Positions 34,190 to 43,114 of a stretch of DNA of 64,000 nucleotides are shown here, one piece after another (the stretch's first letter is position 1; each line of letters starts with the position of its first letter). The translations under genes were made by a program, and so were the position numbers. The stretch comes from an uncultured Mediterraneibacter sp. (GTDB taxonomy: Bacteria; Bacillota; Clostridia; Lachnospirales; Lachnospiraceae): positions 124,001 to 188,000 of the forward strand of contig CAKRDD010000001.1 of NCBI GenBank assembly GCA_934309345.1, read 5' to 3'. Below the pieces are notes generated by a model. That model did not search any database. It was not told the origin of the DNA and was given only the letters and a program-made list of their open reading frames with translations.

Positions 34190-34217
34190 GTTAAAAAAAT
34201 AACGTTAAAACTTTAAC
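34190..34217 (+). promoter_or_regulatory. Tandem Rex-like operators upstream of adhE
   Basis: GTTAAAACTTTAAC (34204-34217) is a near-perfect palindrome matching the core of the Rex consensus TTGTTAAAnnnTTAACAA. Immediately upstream GTTAAAAAAATAAC (34190-34203) is a second imperfect site. Rex senses the NADH/NAD ratio and represses alcohol and fermentation genes in Firmicutes, fitting control of adhE. The sites end 10 nt before the -35. Confidence 0.75.
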
Positions 34218-34227
34218 AACAGGCACA

Positions 34228-34256
34228 TTGACAATTAATTAACGAACTAGTATACT
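34228..34256 (+). promoter_or_regulatory. adhE promoter
   Basis: TTGACA (34228-34233), 17-nt spacer, TATACT (34251-34256). The leader after it can fold: ACCTG (34260-34264) with CAGGT (34306-34310) around a TCGGG/CCCGA stem (34268-34272, 34287-34291). Confidence 0.8.
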
Positions 34257-34364
34257 AATACCTGTAATCGGGAAACATAAAAACAACCCGATCGGATAAA
34301 ACTTGCAGGTTACGAAAACAGTGACTATAAAAATGATTTATTCAAGTACAGGAGGAATACTCAG

Positions 34365-37004
34365 ATGGCAAAGAAAGAAGCGGCAAAAACTGTAGAGACA
34401 AAGACAGTAAACACCGGATTCGTTGATAACGTTGAAGCTCTTGAAGCAAAAATGAAAGAGATGCGCGAGGCACAGAAAATCTTCGCTACATTTACACAGG
34501 AGCAGGTTGACAAAATCTTCTATGAAGCAGCTATGGCAGCAAACAAGCAGCGTATCCCGCTTGCAAGACTTGCAGTAGAAGAGACTCAGAGAGGTATTCT
34601 CGAGGATAAGGTTATCAAAAACCATTACGCAGCAGAGTATATTTACAACGCATACAAAGATACAAAGACATGTGGTGTTGTAGAAGAAGATAAGGCATTT
34701 GGAATCAAAAAGATCGCAGAGCCAATCGGACTTGTTGCAGCAGTTATCCCTACAACAAACCCGACATCAACAGCAATTTTTAAAACACTGATCTGCTTAA
34801 AGACAAGAAATGCAATCATCATCAGCCCACATCCGGCTGCTAAAGCATCTACAATCGCAGCAGCTAAAGTTGTTCTTGAGGCAGCAGTGAAGGCAGGAGC
34901 TCCGGAAGGAATCATTGGTTGGATTGATGCTCCATCACTGGAACTTACAAACACAGTAATGAGAGATGCAGACATCATCCTTGCAACAGGTGGTCCTGGA
35001 ATGGTTAAGGCAGCTTACTCTTCAGGAAAGCCGGCACTCGGAGTTGGAGCTGGTAACACACCAGTAATCATCGACGATACAGCAGATGTAAGAATGGCAG
35101 TTAACTCAATCATCCATTCTAAGACATTTGACAATGGTATGATCTGTGCTTCTGAGCAGTCTGTAACAGTACTTGAAAGTGTATATGAGGAAGCTAAGAA
35201 AGAATTCCAGTACAGAGGATGCTACTTCCTGAAACCAGGCGAGGAACTTGATAAAGTTCGTAAGACAATCATCATCAACGGTGCGCTTAACAGCAAGATT
35301 CCTGGAAAATCAGCTTATGAGATCGCTCAGATGGCTGGTGTTGAAGTACCGAAGGATACAAAGATCCTTATCGGTGAAGTTGAGTCTGTAGATATCTCAG
35401 AAGAATTTGCACATGAGAAATTATCACCGGTACTTGGTATGTACAAAGCAAAAACATTTGACGAGGCTCTTGAGAAAGCAGCACAGCTCGTAGCAGACGG
35501 TGGATACGGACATACATCTTCCCTCTACGTACATCCGGCAGAGACAGAGAAGATCGCAAAACACGCAGCAGCAATGAAGACTTGCCGTGTACTGATCAAC
35601 ACACCTTCTTCACACGGTGGTATCGGAGATCTTTATAACTTCAAGATGGCTCCGTCCCTTACACTTGGATGTGGATCATGGGGTGGAAACTCTGTATCAG
35701 AGAACGTAGGAGTAAAACATCTGCTTAACATCAAGACAGTTGCAGAGAGGAGAGAGAATATGCTGTGGTTCAGAACACCTGAGAAAGTTTACTTCAAGAA
35801 AGGTTCCATGCCGGTTGCTCTGGATGAGCTTGGAACAGTAATGCACAAGAAGAAAGCATTCATCGTAACAGACTCTTTCCTTTACAAGAACGGATATGTT
35901 AAACCAATCGAAGATAAATTAGATGAAATGGGAATCCAGCACACATGCTTCTTCGAGGTAGCACCAGACCCGACACTTCAGTGTGCACGCAAAGGTGTTG
36001 ACCAGATGAGACAGTTCGAGCCAGATACAATCATCGCTCTTGGTGGTGGATCTGCAATGGACGCTGCTAAGATCATGTGGATCATGTACGAGCATCCGGA
36101 AGCAAACTTTGAAGATATGGCTATGGACTTCATGGATATCCGTAAGAGAGTATTCACATTCCCTAAGATGGGAGAGAAAGCTTACTTTGTAGCTATCCCA
36201 ACATCTTCAGGAACAGGTTCTGAGGTAACACCATTCGCAATCATCACAGACGCTGACACAGGTGTTAAATGGCCAATCGCTGACTACGCTCTGCTTCCAA
36301 ACATGGCAATCGTAGACGTAGACAACATGATGACACAGCCGAAGGGACTGACAAGTGCTTCAGGTATCGACGTTATGACTCATGCAATCGAGGCATATGT
36401 ATCTATCATGGCTACAGACTACACAGATGGTCTTGCTATGAAGGCTGTTAAGCTTGTATTCGAGAACCTTCCGTCTGCATACGAGAACGGAGCAAACGAT
36501 CCGAAGGCTCGTGAAGAGATGGCAAATGCTTCCTGTATGGCTGGTATGGCATTCGCAAATGCATTCCTTGGTGTAAACCACTCCATGGCTCATAAGCTTG
36601 GTGCTTTCCACCACCTGCCACACGGTGTTGCTAACGCAGTTATCCTTACAGAAGTTATGAGATACAATGCAGCAGAGGTTCCGACAAAGATGGGAACATT
36701 CTCACAGTATCAGTACCCACATGCACTTGCAAGATACGCAGAACTTGGACGTTTCGCAGGATGCACAGGTAAAGATGACAAAGAAGTATTTGAGAACTTC
36801 ATCGCTAAACTTGAAGAACTCAAAGAGAAGATCGGAATCAAGAAGACAATCAAAGATTACGGCATTGATGAGAAATACTTCCTTGATACACTTGATGAAA
36901 TGTCAGAGCAGGCATTCAACGATCAGTGTACAGGAGCAAACCCAAGATACCCACTCATCCAGGAAATCAAAGATCTGTACCTGAAATGCTACTACGGAAA
37001 ATAA
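34365..37004 (+). CDS. adhE: Bifunctional acetaldehyde-CoA / alcohol dehydrogenase
   Basis: 879 residues, full length. Reduces acetyl-CoA to acetaldehyde and then ethanol with two NADH, disposing of fermentation reductant; assembles into spirosomes in other species. N-terminal aldehyde dehydrogenase half (to about 450) has the catalytic cysteine in FDNGMICASEQS (near 261). C-terminal iron-type alcohol dehydrogenase half has GGGSAMDAAK and the metal-binding histidine segment HSMAHKLGAFHHLPHG. AGGAGG precedes the ATG. Monocistronic, with Rex-like operators upstream and a terminator after. Confidence 0.97.
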   Translation: MAKKEAAKTVETKTVNTGFVDNVEALEAKMKEMREAQKIFATFTQEQVDKIFYEAAMAANKQRIPLARLAVEETQRGILEDKVIKNHYAAEYIYNAYKDTKTCGVVEEDKAFGIKKIAEPIGLVAAVIPTTNPTSTAIFKTLICLKTRNAIIISPHPAAKASTIAAAKVVLEAAVKAGAPEGIIGWIDAPSLELTNTVMRDADIILATGGPGMVKAAYSSGKPALGVGAGNTPVIIDDTADVRMAVNSIIHSKTFDNGMICASEQSVTVLESVYEEAKKEFQYRGCYFLKPGEELDKVRKTIIINGALNSKIPGKSAYEIAQMAGVEVPKDTKILIGEVESVDISEEFAHEKLSPVLGMYKAKTFDEALEKAAQLVADGGYGHTSSLYVHPAETEKIAKHAAAMKTCRVLINTPSSHGGIGDLYNFKMAPSLTLGCGSWGGNSVSENVGVKHLLNIKTVAERRENMLWFRTPEKVYFKKGSMPVALDELGTVMHKKKAFIVTDSFLYKNGYVKPIEDKLDEMGIQHTCFFEVAPDPTLQCARKGVDQMRQFEPDTIIALGGGSAMDAAKIMWIMYEHPEANFEDMAMDFMDIRKRVFTFPKMGEKAYFVAIPTSSGTGSEVTPFAIITDADTGVKWPIADYALLPNMAIVDVDNMMTQPKGLTSASGIDVMTHAIEAYVSIMATDYTDGLAMKAVKLVFENLPSAYENGANDPKAREEMANASCMAGMAFANAFLGVNHSMAHKLGAFHHLPHGVANAVILTEVMRYNAAEVPTKMGTFSQYQYPHALARYAELGRFAGCTGKDDKEVFENFIAKLEELKEKIGIKKTIKDYGIDEKYFLDTLDEMSEQAFNDQCTGANPRYPLIQEIKDLYLKCYYGK

Positions 37005-37053
37005 ATTGCATTGCATAAGCAGGCATAAGACCGTTAGAATCTAAAATATACGA

Positions 37054-37100
37054 AGAGAGACAGAATGATGTTGAAAAGCATTGTTCTGTCTCTCTTTTTA
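37054..37100 (+). terminator. Intrinsic terminator after adhE
   Basis: AGAGAGACAGAA (37054-37065) pairs perfectly with TTCTGTCTCTCT (37084-37095), followed by TTTTTA. The rest of the 322-nt gap to the next gene holds a weak TATAAT at 37206-37211 and the ribosome binding site AAGGAGG; nothing else is recognised. Confidence 0.88.
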
Positions 37101-37326
37101 AAAAGTTGAATTGTTAAGAAATAGACAATATATAACGAGCGAAAAAACTTGTTAAAAACTGCACAAACTTGCTCTGAAGGGGTTTTATTTTTAAAAATTG
37201 TGGGATATAATGACATCATCAAAACAAGGTAAGAGCCGCAAGGCAGTGGGAAATGTTCAGCTTAGTATAAGTTACAGGAAATAAAAGCTGAGTGAAAGTT
37301 TCTCAAGATATAAGGAGGTCTATATT

Positions 37327-38082
37327 ATGAAGTTAGAAGAAAAAAATCTCATCGTGAAACGTGCTTACAAATCAGTCTATAAATGTGATGATTATATCGT
37401 GAAAGTTTTTAATGAAGGACATCCGAAGTCAGATGTATTTAATGAGGCTCTGAATACCGCAAGAGTGGAAGAGACAGGTCTTGACATTCCGAAAGTAAAA
37501 GAAGTAACTCAGATTGATGGAAAGTGGGCAATTGCTATTGAGTATAAAGCAGGTAAGACACTTGAGGATATGATGGAATCTGACATGAAGAATCTGGAAA
37601 AATATATGGAAGACTTTGTTGATCTTCAGTTACAGGTTCAGAGTAAGAAATCACCGCTTCTGAAAGGCATGAAAGATAAATTAGCCCGTCAGATCAATGG
37701 ATTGAAAGATCTTGATGCAACCACACGTTATGAGCTTATGACAAGACTTGAGAGTATGCCAAAGCATAATAAAGTATGCCACGGAGACTTTAATCCAAGC
37801 AATGTGATCGTAGGAAAGAATGGAAAGATGACAGTAGTTGACTGGGCTCATGCAACACAGGGAAATGCAAGTGCAGATGCAGCAATGACATATTTGCTTT
37901 TCGCACTGAAAGATCAGAAAGTGGCAGATCTTTATCTGAAATTGTTCTGCAAGAAGAGTGATACAGCTATGCAGTATGTACAGCAGTGGCTTCCGATTGT
38001 TGCAGCAGCACAGTTGTCTAAAGAAAATGAACTTGAGAAAGATTTCCTGATGAGATGGATTGATGTTGTTGATTATCAGTAG
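37327..38082 (+). CDS. Aminoglycoside phosphotransferase-fold small-molecule kinase
   Basis: 251 residues. Protein-kinase-like fold of the APH/choline-kinase superfamily: catalytic loop HGDFNPSNV (near residue 155) and DWAHATQG metal-binding motif (near 175). Many such proteins in Lachnospiraceae are annotated as phosphotransferases without a known substrate; resistance should not be assumed. AAGGAGG lies 8 nt before the start. The gene converges on the wall-hydrolase gene across a shared terminator. Confidence 0.82.
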   Translation: MKLEEKNLIVKRAYKSVYKCDDYIVKVFNEGHPKSDVFNEALNTARVEETGLDIPKVKEVTQIDGKWAIAIEYKAGKTLEDMMESDMKNLEKYMEDFVDLQLQVQSKKSPLLKGMKDKLARQINGLKDLDATTRYELMTRLESMPKHNKVCHGDFNPSNVIVGKNGKMTVVDWAHATQGNASADAAMTYLLFALKDQKVADLYLKLFCKKSDTAMQYVQQWLPIVAAAQLSKENELEKDFLMRWIDVVDYQ

Positions 38083-38110
38083 AAAATAGAATTGATTAGT
38101 TGTTTCTAAA

Positions 38111-38164
38111 AAAGCGTCGGAGAATGAGAATTTCAAATAATAGATTCTCATTCTTCGACGCTTT
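38111..38164. terminator. Bidirectional terminator between convergent genes
   Basis: A 21-bp stem with one wobble, AAAGCGTCGGAGAATGAGAA (38111-38130, plus T) against its complement at 38144-38164. A-rich on the left and T-rich on the right, so it can end both the kinase transcript (plus) and the SleB-protein transcript (minus). Confidence 0.85.
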
Positions 38165-38166
38165 AA

Positions 38167-39348
38167 TTACCAGCTAGTGAAGAAAACATTTCCACCGATG
38201 ACAACACCAGTTCTATTTGTAGATGCTGCATATAAGAAATAATAGCAGTCAGATACGGAAGAATGCCGAGCACCGTTGATAGCATCCTGCGCTACCTGAA
38301 TGGAAAGACTTCTTGGACCGGCTTTTAAGACACGGTCTAAAGAACCTGTCCATACCGGAGCAAACTGTCCGCTTGCGTAAACAACACCTGAAATACTGTT
38401 AGGGAAACGTCCACTGTTCACACGGTTCATGATGACTGTTGCAACTGCAAGCATAGAATCGTAATCGTATTGAGCTTCACATTGTAGAATGGCTGCTAAC
38501 AGTGTAACATCATCAGAGGCAACGGTTGACCCAGAAGAACTTGAGCTACCGGAAGAGCTTGAACCGCTGGAAGAACTTGAACTTCCAGAGGAACTGTTAG
38601 AAGAACTGTTACTACCAGAACCAGAACTGTTCTGCTTGTTCGCACTGGCAGCAGCCTCAGCTTTTGCAGCCGCTTCGGCTTTCGCAGCAGCTTCTGCCTG
38701 CTTTCTGGCTTCTTCCGCCTGACGTGCAGCCTCTTCTTCTTTGGCTTTCTGCAGTTTAGCATTCACTTCATTCAAATCAGTAGAAGTTGCAGCAGCTTTT
38801 GCCTGTAATTGTGTCTGTTGTGTCTGTAATTGGTTCTGTAAATCTTTCATGGAAGCCTGCTGCGCTTCCAGATCTGCTTTCTGATCGGCAATCTGCTGGT
38901 GAACATCTTTCAGATTGTTCAGAGCTTTACGATCATAATTACTTAAACTCTCAATGAAATCGGCTTTGTTTAGAAAATCTGACATGTTTTCTGCAGAGAA
39001 AAGCATCTCAAGCATTGTAGCACTTCCGTGCTCATACATATATTTGATACGGCTTTTCATATCTTCATACTGCTGATCTTCGTTTTCCTGCGCTTTCTCA
39101 AGATCATCCTGTGTTTTGTCTATATCACTGTTGAGGAGCTCAACCTGCATCTCAGTGTCAGATATCTTCTCGCTCAGGGTGAGAATATCCTGATTGATAC
39201 CTTTTAATTCGTTCTCAAGGGCAGAGGTCTGGTTTTGCAGATTGTCTATCGTGTCTGTAGCATAGACAGGAAGTGCAGAAAATACAATTGCAAGGGAACA
39301 AATGAGCGCGGTGCCCGTATGTAACTTGCTTTTTTTGTAAAATGCCAT
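38167..39348 (-). CDS. Secreted coiled-coil protein with SleB-type cell wall hydrolase domain
   Basis: 393 residues. Signal peptide to about residue 30 (ending PVYA), a long coiled coil (about 32-225) of the PcsB/YvcE type, an Ala/Lys/Glu-rich stretch, a serine/glycine-rich linker (about 238-275), and a C-terminal SleB-like (Hydrolase_2) domain with LLAAILQCEAQ and AVATVIMNRVNSGRFPNS. This resembles a peptidoglycan hydrolase whose coiled coil may tether it to a division complex, by analogy with PcsB-FtsEX, although here the catalytic domain is of the SleB rather than CHAP or NlpC type. Minus-strand AAAGGA lies before the ATG. Confidence 0.88.
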   Translation of the reverse strand: MAFYKKSKLHTGTALICSLAIVFSALPVYATDTIDNLQNQTSALENELKGINQDILTLSEKISDTEMQVELLNSDIDKTQDDLEKAQENEDQQYEDMKSRIKYMYEHGSATMLEMLFSAENMSDFLNKADFIESLSNYDRKALNNLKDVHQQIADQKADLEAQQASMKDLQNQLQTQQTQLQAKAAATSTDLNEVNAKLQKAKEEEAARQAEEARKQAEAAAKAEAAAKAEAAASANKQNSSGSGSNSSSNSSSGSSSSSSGSSSSGSSSSSGSTVASDDVTLLAAILQCEAQYDYDSMLAVATVIMNRVNSGRFPNSISGVVYASGQFAPVWTGSLDRVLKAGPRSLSIQVAQDAINGARHSSVSDCYYFLYAASTNRTGVVIGGNVFFTSW

Positions 39349-39595
39349 AATCTCAATATCCTTTCTTTAAATGACATTGCATAGTTGTCGAAAACCTATT
39401 ATACTATAAAACAGAGAATTAATCAAATTTGCGCGAAATATTTTATGATTGTTTTACAAAGTGATTAAAAAGATGCTGTTTTTTGTAACAATTGACGGAT
39501 AGAAAAGACAGACATCCCATGGAATAAGATAGAAGAAAAGCAAGAAAAATTAATTTTGTTGTGCAATATAAAATACAGAAGATAAGGAAAAAAGT

Positions 39596-40447
39596 ATGGA
39601 AAAAAAGGAAATTAAGATTGTTGGATTAGATCTCGACGGAACACTTCTTACAGACAAGAAGGAACTTCTTCCTTATACGAAGAAGGTGATCGCAGAGGCG
39701 CTGCAGAATGGTACAGTTGTTCTTGTTGCGACCGGAAGACCATGGACAGGAGTTCCGGAAGAATTACGTGAACTCCCAGGGATGGATTATGCACTGACTG
39801 CGAATGGGGCAAGGATTATCGAGACGAGAACTGGAAAAGTACTGGAAGAACATCTGTTATCCAAAGAAGCGGCAAAAAAAGCAATTGCGATCGGAAGAAA
39901 ATATGATACTCTGCTGGAAGTTTATTTTGACGGGCAGGGATATGCACAGAAAGATGAGATCGCGCAGGTGAAGAAGTATCATAAGAATCCGAACATGTGG
40001 GATTATTTTCTGAGAACACGAATAGCGGTAGACAGACTGGAAGATCTGCTGGACGAGAAAGAAGGAAATCTCGATAAAGTGCAGATGCTGTTTGCAGATA
40101 TGGAAGAGAGAGAAGAGGCATGGAAAGAGCTGGAGCGAGAAGGCGTCTTTGAACTGGTTGGCTCTCTTCAATATAATATAGAAATCAATGCAGCTGGTGT
40201 GAATAAAGGAACCGGACTTGTGAATCTTGGCAAGATGCTTGGAATCAGACGGGAAGAGATCATGGCGTGTGGGGATGGTGATAATGATATCACGATGCTC
40301 AAAGAAGTAGGATTTGGGGTTGCCATGGCGAATGCCGAAGAAAAGGTCAAAGCTGCAGCTGATTATATAACAGAGAGCAACAATGATGAGGGAGCCGCAA
40401 AGGCCATCGAGAAGTTTGTTCTGAAACGAGGAGGGGAATCATGTTAG
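39596..40447 (+). CDS. Cof-type HAD-superfamily phosphatase
   Basis: 283 residues. HAD motif I DLDGTLLT (residues 12-19), motif II ATGRPW, and motif IV GDGDNDITML near 223-232, with a Cof-type C2 cap in between. Members dephosphorylate sugar phosphates, FMN or cofactors; the substrate here is unknown. Overlaps the uppP start by 7 nt, so the pair is an operon. Confidence 0.9.
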   Translation: MEKKEIKIVGLDLDGTLLTDKKELLPYTKKVIAEALQNGTVVLVATGRPWTGVPEELRELPGMDYALTANGARIIETRTGKVLEEHLLSKEAAKKAIAIGRKYDTLLEVYFDGQGYAQKDEIAQVKKYHKNPNMWDYFLRTRIAVDRLEDLLDEKEGNLDKVQMLFADMEEREEAWKELEREGVFELVGSLQYNIEINAAGVNKGTGLVNLGKMLGIRREEIMACGDGDNDITMLKEVGFGVAMANAEEKVKAAADYITESNNDEGAAKAIEKFVLKRGGESC

Positions 40448-41268
40448 AAGTATTAAAGGTTATCATTTTAGGAATTGTGCAGGGAATCACAGAGTGGCTT
40501 CCAATTAGCAGTACAGGTCATCTGATTCTGGTAGAGCAGTTGATCCAGCTGAAACAGAGCGAGGCATTTACGAACATGTTCAATGTGGTGATCCAGTTTG
40601 GGTCTATCATGGCAGTTGTAGTAATTTATTTCCATAAGTTAAATCCGTTCTCACCGACGAAGACGGAAAAGCAGAAGAAGATGACAATTCAGTTGTGGAT
40701 TAAAGTAGTGATCGGAACAATTCCGGCCTTGATCGGGGGAGTGCTGTTGAATGATCTGATCGAATCAAAGCTGAGTAATGCATATGTTGTTGCATTGATG
40801 TTGATTGTTTATGGTGTTTTATTCATTATAATTGAGAAACGTAATGAGACAAGAGAACCGAAAGTAAAAAGAATCTCCCAGCTTTCTGTGAAGACAGTTC
40901 TTCTGATCGGAGTATTCCAGATGATGGCGATGATCCCGGGAACATCCAGATCCGGTGCAACGATTGTCGGAGCACTGGCACTTGGGGTTTCAAGAAGTGT
41001 TGCAGCAGAGTTTACATTTTTCCTTGCAATTCCGGTTATGTTTGGAGCAAGTGCACTGAAGCTGTTTAAGTTTGGTCTGGCATTTACCCCGATGCAGGTG
41101 TTCCTGCTTCTTCTTGGGATGATCGTATCCTTTGCGGTATCTGTTATAGCGATCAAGTTCCTGATGAAATACATCAAGAACCACGACTTTAAGGCATTTG
41201 GATATTACAGGATTGTACTTGGAATCATTGTATTTTTATTCTTCGGTATCCAGGCTTTATTCAAATAA
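40441..41268 (+). CDS. uppP: Undecaprenyl-diphosphatase UppP (BacA)
   Basis: 275 residues, integral membrane protein recycling undecaprenyl pyrophosphate for wall synthesis; overproduction gives bacitracin resistance in other species. Active-site motifs GIVQGITEWLPISSTGHL near the N-terminus and PGTSRSGATI near residue 165. About seven to eight hydrophobic segments. Ends before a terminator at 41299. Confidence 0.95.
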   Translation: MLEVLKVIILGIVQGITEWLPISSTGHLILVEQLIQLKQSEAFTNMFNVVIQFGSIMAVVVIYFHKLNPFSPTKTEKQKKMTIQLWIKVVIGTIPALIGGVLLNDLIESKLSNAYVVALMLIVYGVLFIIIEKRNETREPKVKRISQLSVKTVLLIGVFQMMAMIPGTSRSGATIVGALALGVSRSVAAEFTFFLAIPVMFGASALKLFKFGLAFTPMQVFLLLLGMIVSFAVSVIAIKFLMKYIKNHDFKAFGYYRIVLGIIVFLFFGIQALFK

Positions 41269-41298
41269 ATTCTATATTATTGTATAGATTGCAGTGTG

Positions 41299-41336
41299 TT
41301 TTACTGTTCACAGTTATTGTGAACAGTAAAATTTTG
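41299..41336 (+). terminator. Terminator after uppP, carrying the TTACTGTTCAC repeat motif
   Basis: A perfect 13-bp stem TTTTACTGTTCAC (41299-41311) / GTGAACAGTAAAA (41319-41331) with a 7-nt loop and a T-rich tail. The arms match the ends of the repeat family seen at 51251 and 53943. Confidence 0.8.
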
Positions 41337-41368
41337 TATTTCCAAAAGAAATCGTGCATAATTACGTC

Positions 41369-41396
41369 TTGCATTTTATGAAAAGCATGTTATAAT
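41369..41396 (+). promoter_or_regulatory. Promoter of the amino-acid ABC transporter operon
   Basis: TTGCAT (41369-41374), 16-nt spacer, TATAAT (41391-41396), 50 nt before the start codon. Confidence 0.65.
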
Positions 41397-41445
41397 TATT
41401 AACATGTTTTGAATTTTTATGCAGAGAAAAGAGGAGGAGCTTAAT

Positions 41446-42294
41446 ATGAAGAAGTTTTTATCAGTCTGTCTTACAGCAGCATTAGCAGTCAGCATGCTGG
41501 CAGGTTGTGGCAGCAAGAACGAAACAGTAACAGCAAAGGTAATCGATATTGACCTTACAAATGAAGAATATGCATTTGGTGTGGACAAGAATCAGCCGGA
41601 GCTTCTTGAGAAGACAAATGAATTTATCGCAAAGATCAAATCAGACGGAACACTGGATGAGATCTGTAACAAGTATTTCTCAGACGGAGAGCCGGAAGCA
41701 GTAAAATCAGCAACACTTGATACATCTAAGGATCAGCTGGTTGTAGCTACAAATGCAGCATTCGAGCCATTTGAGTATACAAAGGGTGAAGATTATTACG
41801 GAATCGACATGGAGATCGCAAAGCTTCTTGCTGATGAACTTGGAAAAGAGCTTGTAATCGAGAACATGGATTTTGATGCAGTTTGTCTGTCTGTAAGCCA
41901 GCAGAAATGTGATATTGCTATGGCAGGACTTACAATCAATGAAGAGAGAGAAGAATATGTTACATTTACAGATTCTTACTATTCAGCATCCCAGCGTCTG
42001 ATCGTTCCAAGCAATGTTACAACATTCGATGATTGCAAGACAGCAGATGACGTTGCAGCTAAACTTGCTGAGACAAAATCATCTGACCAGATCGGTGTTC
42101 AGCAGGGAACAACAGGTCAGTACTATGTTGAAGGAAGCGAAGATTGGGACTTCCCGGGACTTCCGGCAAAATGTGTGACATACAAGAGTGGATCACTTGC
42201 AGTACAGGATATGCTCAATGGAAACATTCAGTATGTGATCATTGATGCAGCACCGGCAACAGCTATCACAGAAGCGATCAACGCAGTTCAGTAA
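41446..42294 (+). CDS. Amino-acid ABC transporter binding lipoprotein, apparently circularly permuted
   Basis: 282 residues. Lipoprotein signal with lipobox LAGC (Cys21). Residues about 32-80 (IDLTNEEYAFGVDKNQPELL, then a segment ending DEICNKYF) look like the C-terminal end of an ordinary SBP_bac_3 protein. From about residue 96 the canonical N-terminal beginning appears (LVVATNAAFEPFEY, YYGIDMEIAKLLADELG) and the chain ends at NGNIQYVIIDAAPATAI, the point just before the usual C-terminal segment. The order of segments is thus rotated. The ATG 41446 follows GAGGAGGAG; ATG 41419 is upstream of the site and rejected. Substrate is probably a polar or charged amino acid; not determinable here. 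Confidence 0.9.
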   Translation: MKKFLSVCLTAALAVSMLAGCGSKNETVTAKVIDIDLTNEEYAFGVDKNQPELLEKTNEFIAKIKSDGTLDEICNKYFSDGEPEAVKSATLDTSKDQLVVATNAAFEPFEYTKGEDYYGIDMEIAKLLADELGKELVIENMDFDAVCLSVSQQKCDIAMAGLTINEEREEYVTFTDSYYSASQRLIVPSNVTTFDDCKTADDVAAKLAETKSSDQIGVQQGTTGQYYVEGSEDWDFPGLPAKCVTYKSGSLAVQDMLNGNIQYVIIDAAPATAITEAINAVQ

Positions 42295-42343
42295 GGGTGC
42301 TTGCGGAGATCTTATAAGTAGTAAAATAACAGAATTTATTAAC

Positions 42344-42388
42344 GAGGGAAATACAGGCAGACGATGATGCATGCATTTTCCTCTTTTT
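42344..42388 (+). terminator. Attenuator-like hairpin between binding-protein and permease genes
   Basis: GAGGGAAAT (42344-42352) pairs with ATTTTCCTC (42375-42383) followed by a T run. It would partly stop transcription after the binding-protein gene, giving the usual excess of binding protein over permease. Confidence 0.6.
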
Positions 42389-42403
42389 GGAGAAAGGAAA
42401 CAA

Positions 42404-43114
42404 ATGGGGAATTTTAGTCAGAAAGTAGACAAATTTATTGATATATTTCTGAATCAGAATGGCTATGTGAAAGTAGTCCAGGGTCTGCAGAATACCTTGC
42501 TGATCGCAATCTGCGGTCTGATCATCGGTATTGTGATCGGTACTTTGATCGCTACAGTACGCGTAATTCCGAAATATAAAACTCTTCCGAGAGTATTGAA
42601 TCATATTTGCAGTTTTTATGTTGCATTATTTAGAGGAACTCCTATGGTAGTTCAGCTCCTTATCTTTTATTATGTACTCCTTCCGATTTTTGGGGTGAAG
42701 ATTACCGGAGTACAGGTTTCTATGGTTGTATTTGGTCTGAATAGTGGTGCGTATATTTCAGAGATTATGCGAAGCGGAATCCAGTCTGTCGATCCGGGAC
42801 AGATGGAAGCCGGAAGAGCAGTTGGTTTAAGTTTTGGAACAAGTATGATGAAGATCGTGATTCCACAGGCTGTGAAGAACATTCTTCCGACACTTGGAAA
42901 TGAGTTCATTTCTCTTATTAAAGAGACTTCCGTAGTAAGCTTTGTCGGCGCAGCTGACCTTTATGTTGCATTTAACTATATCGGAAGTAACAGTTATGAA
43001 TTTATGGTACCATATCTTGTTATGGCATTGATCTACATTGCACTTGTGCTTGTGATCACATTACTTGTGAAATTATTAGAAAGGAGCCTGAAGAAGAGTG
43101 ATAGACGTAATTAA
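42404..43114 (+). CDS. Amino-acid ABC transporter permease (His/Glu/Gln family)
   Basis: 236 residues, about five membrane segments. N-terminal membrane region QGLQNTLLIAICGLIIG, RGTPMVVQLLIFYYVLLP, and the EAA loop near EFISLIKETSVVSFVG that contacts the ATPase. ATG 42404 follows GAAAGG; an in-frame ATG 42371 lies in the attenuator and is rejected. Overlaps the ATPase gene by 17 nt. Confidence 0.93.
   Translation: MGNFSQKVDKFIDIFLNQNGYVKVVQGLQNTLLIAICGLIIGIVIGTLIATVRVIPKYKTLPRVLNHICSFYVALFRGTPMVVQLLIFYYVLLPIFGVKITGVQVSMVVFGLNSGAYISEIMRSGIQSVDPGQMEAGRAVGLSFGTSMMKIVIPQAVKNILPTLGNEFISLIKETSVVSFVGAADLYVAFNYIGSNSYEFMVPYLVMALIYIALVLVITLLVKLLERSLKKSDRRN

Noticed and set aside
37327..38082. Aminoglycoside resistance gene
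   Set aside because: Only the general phosphotransferase fold is supported; the protein is not recognisably one of the resistance families.
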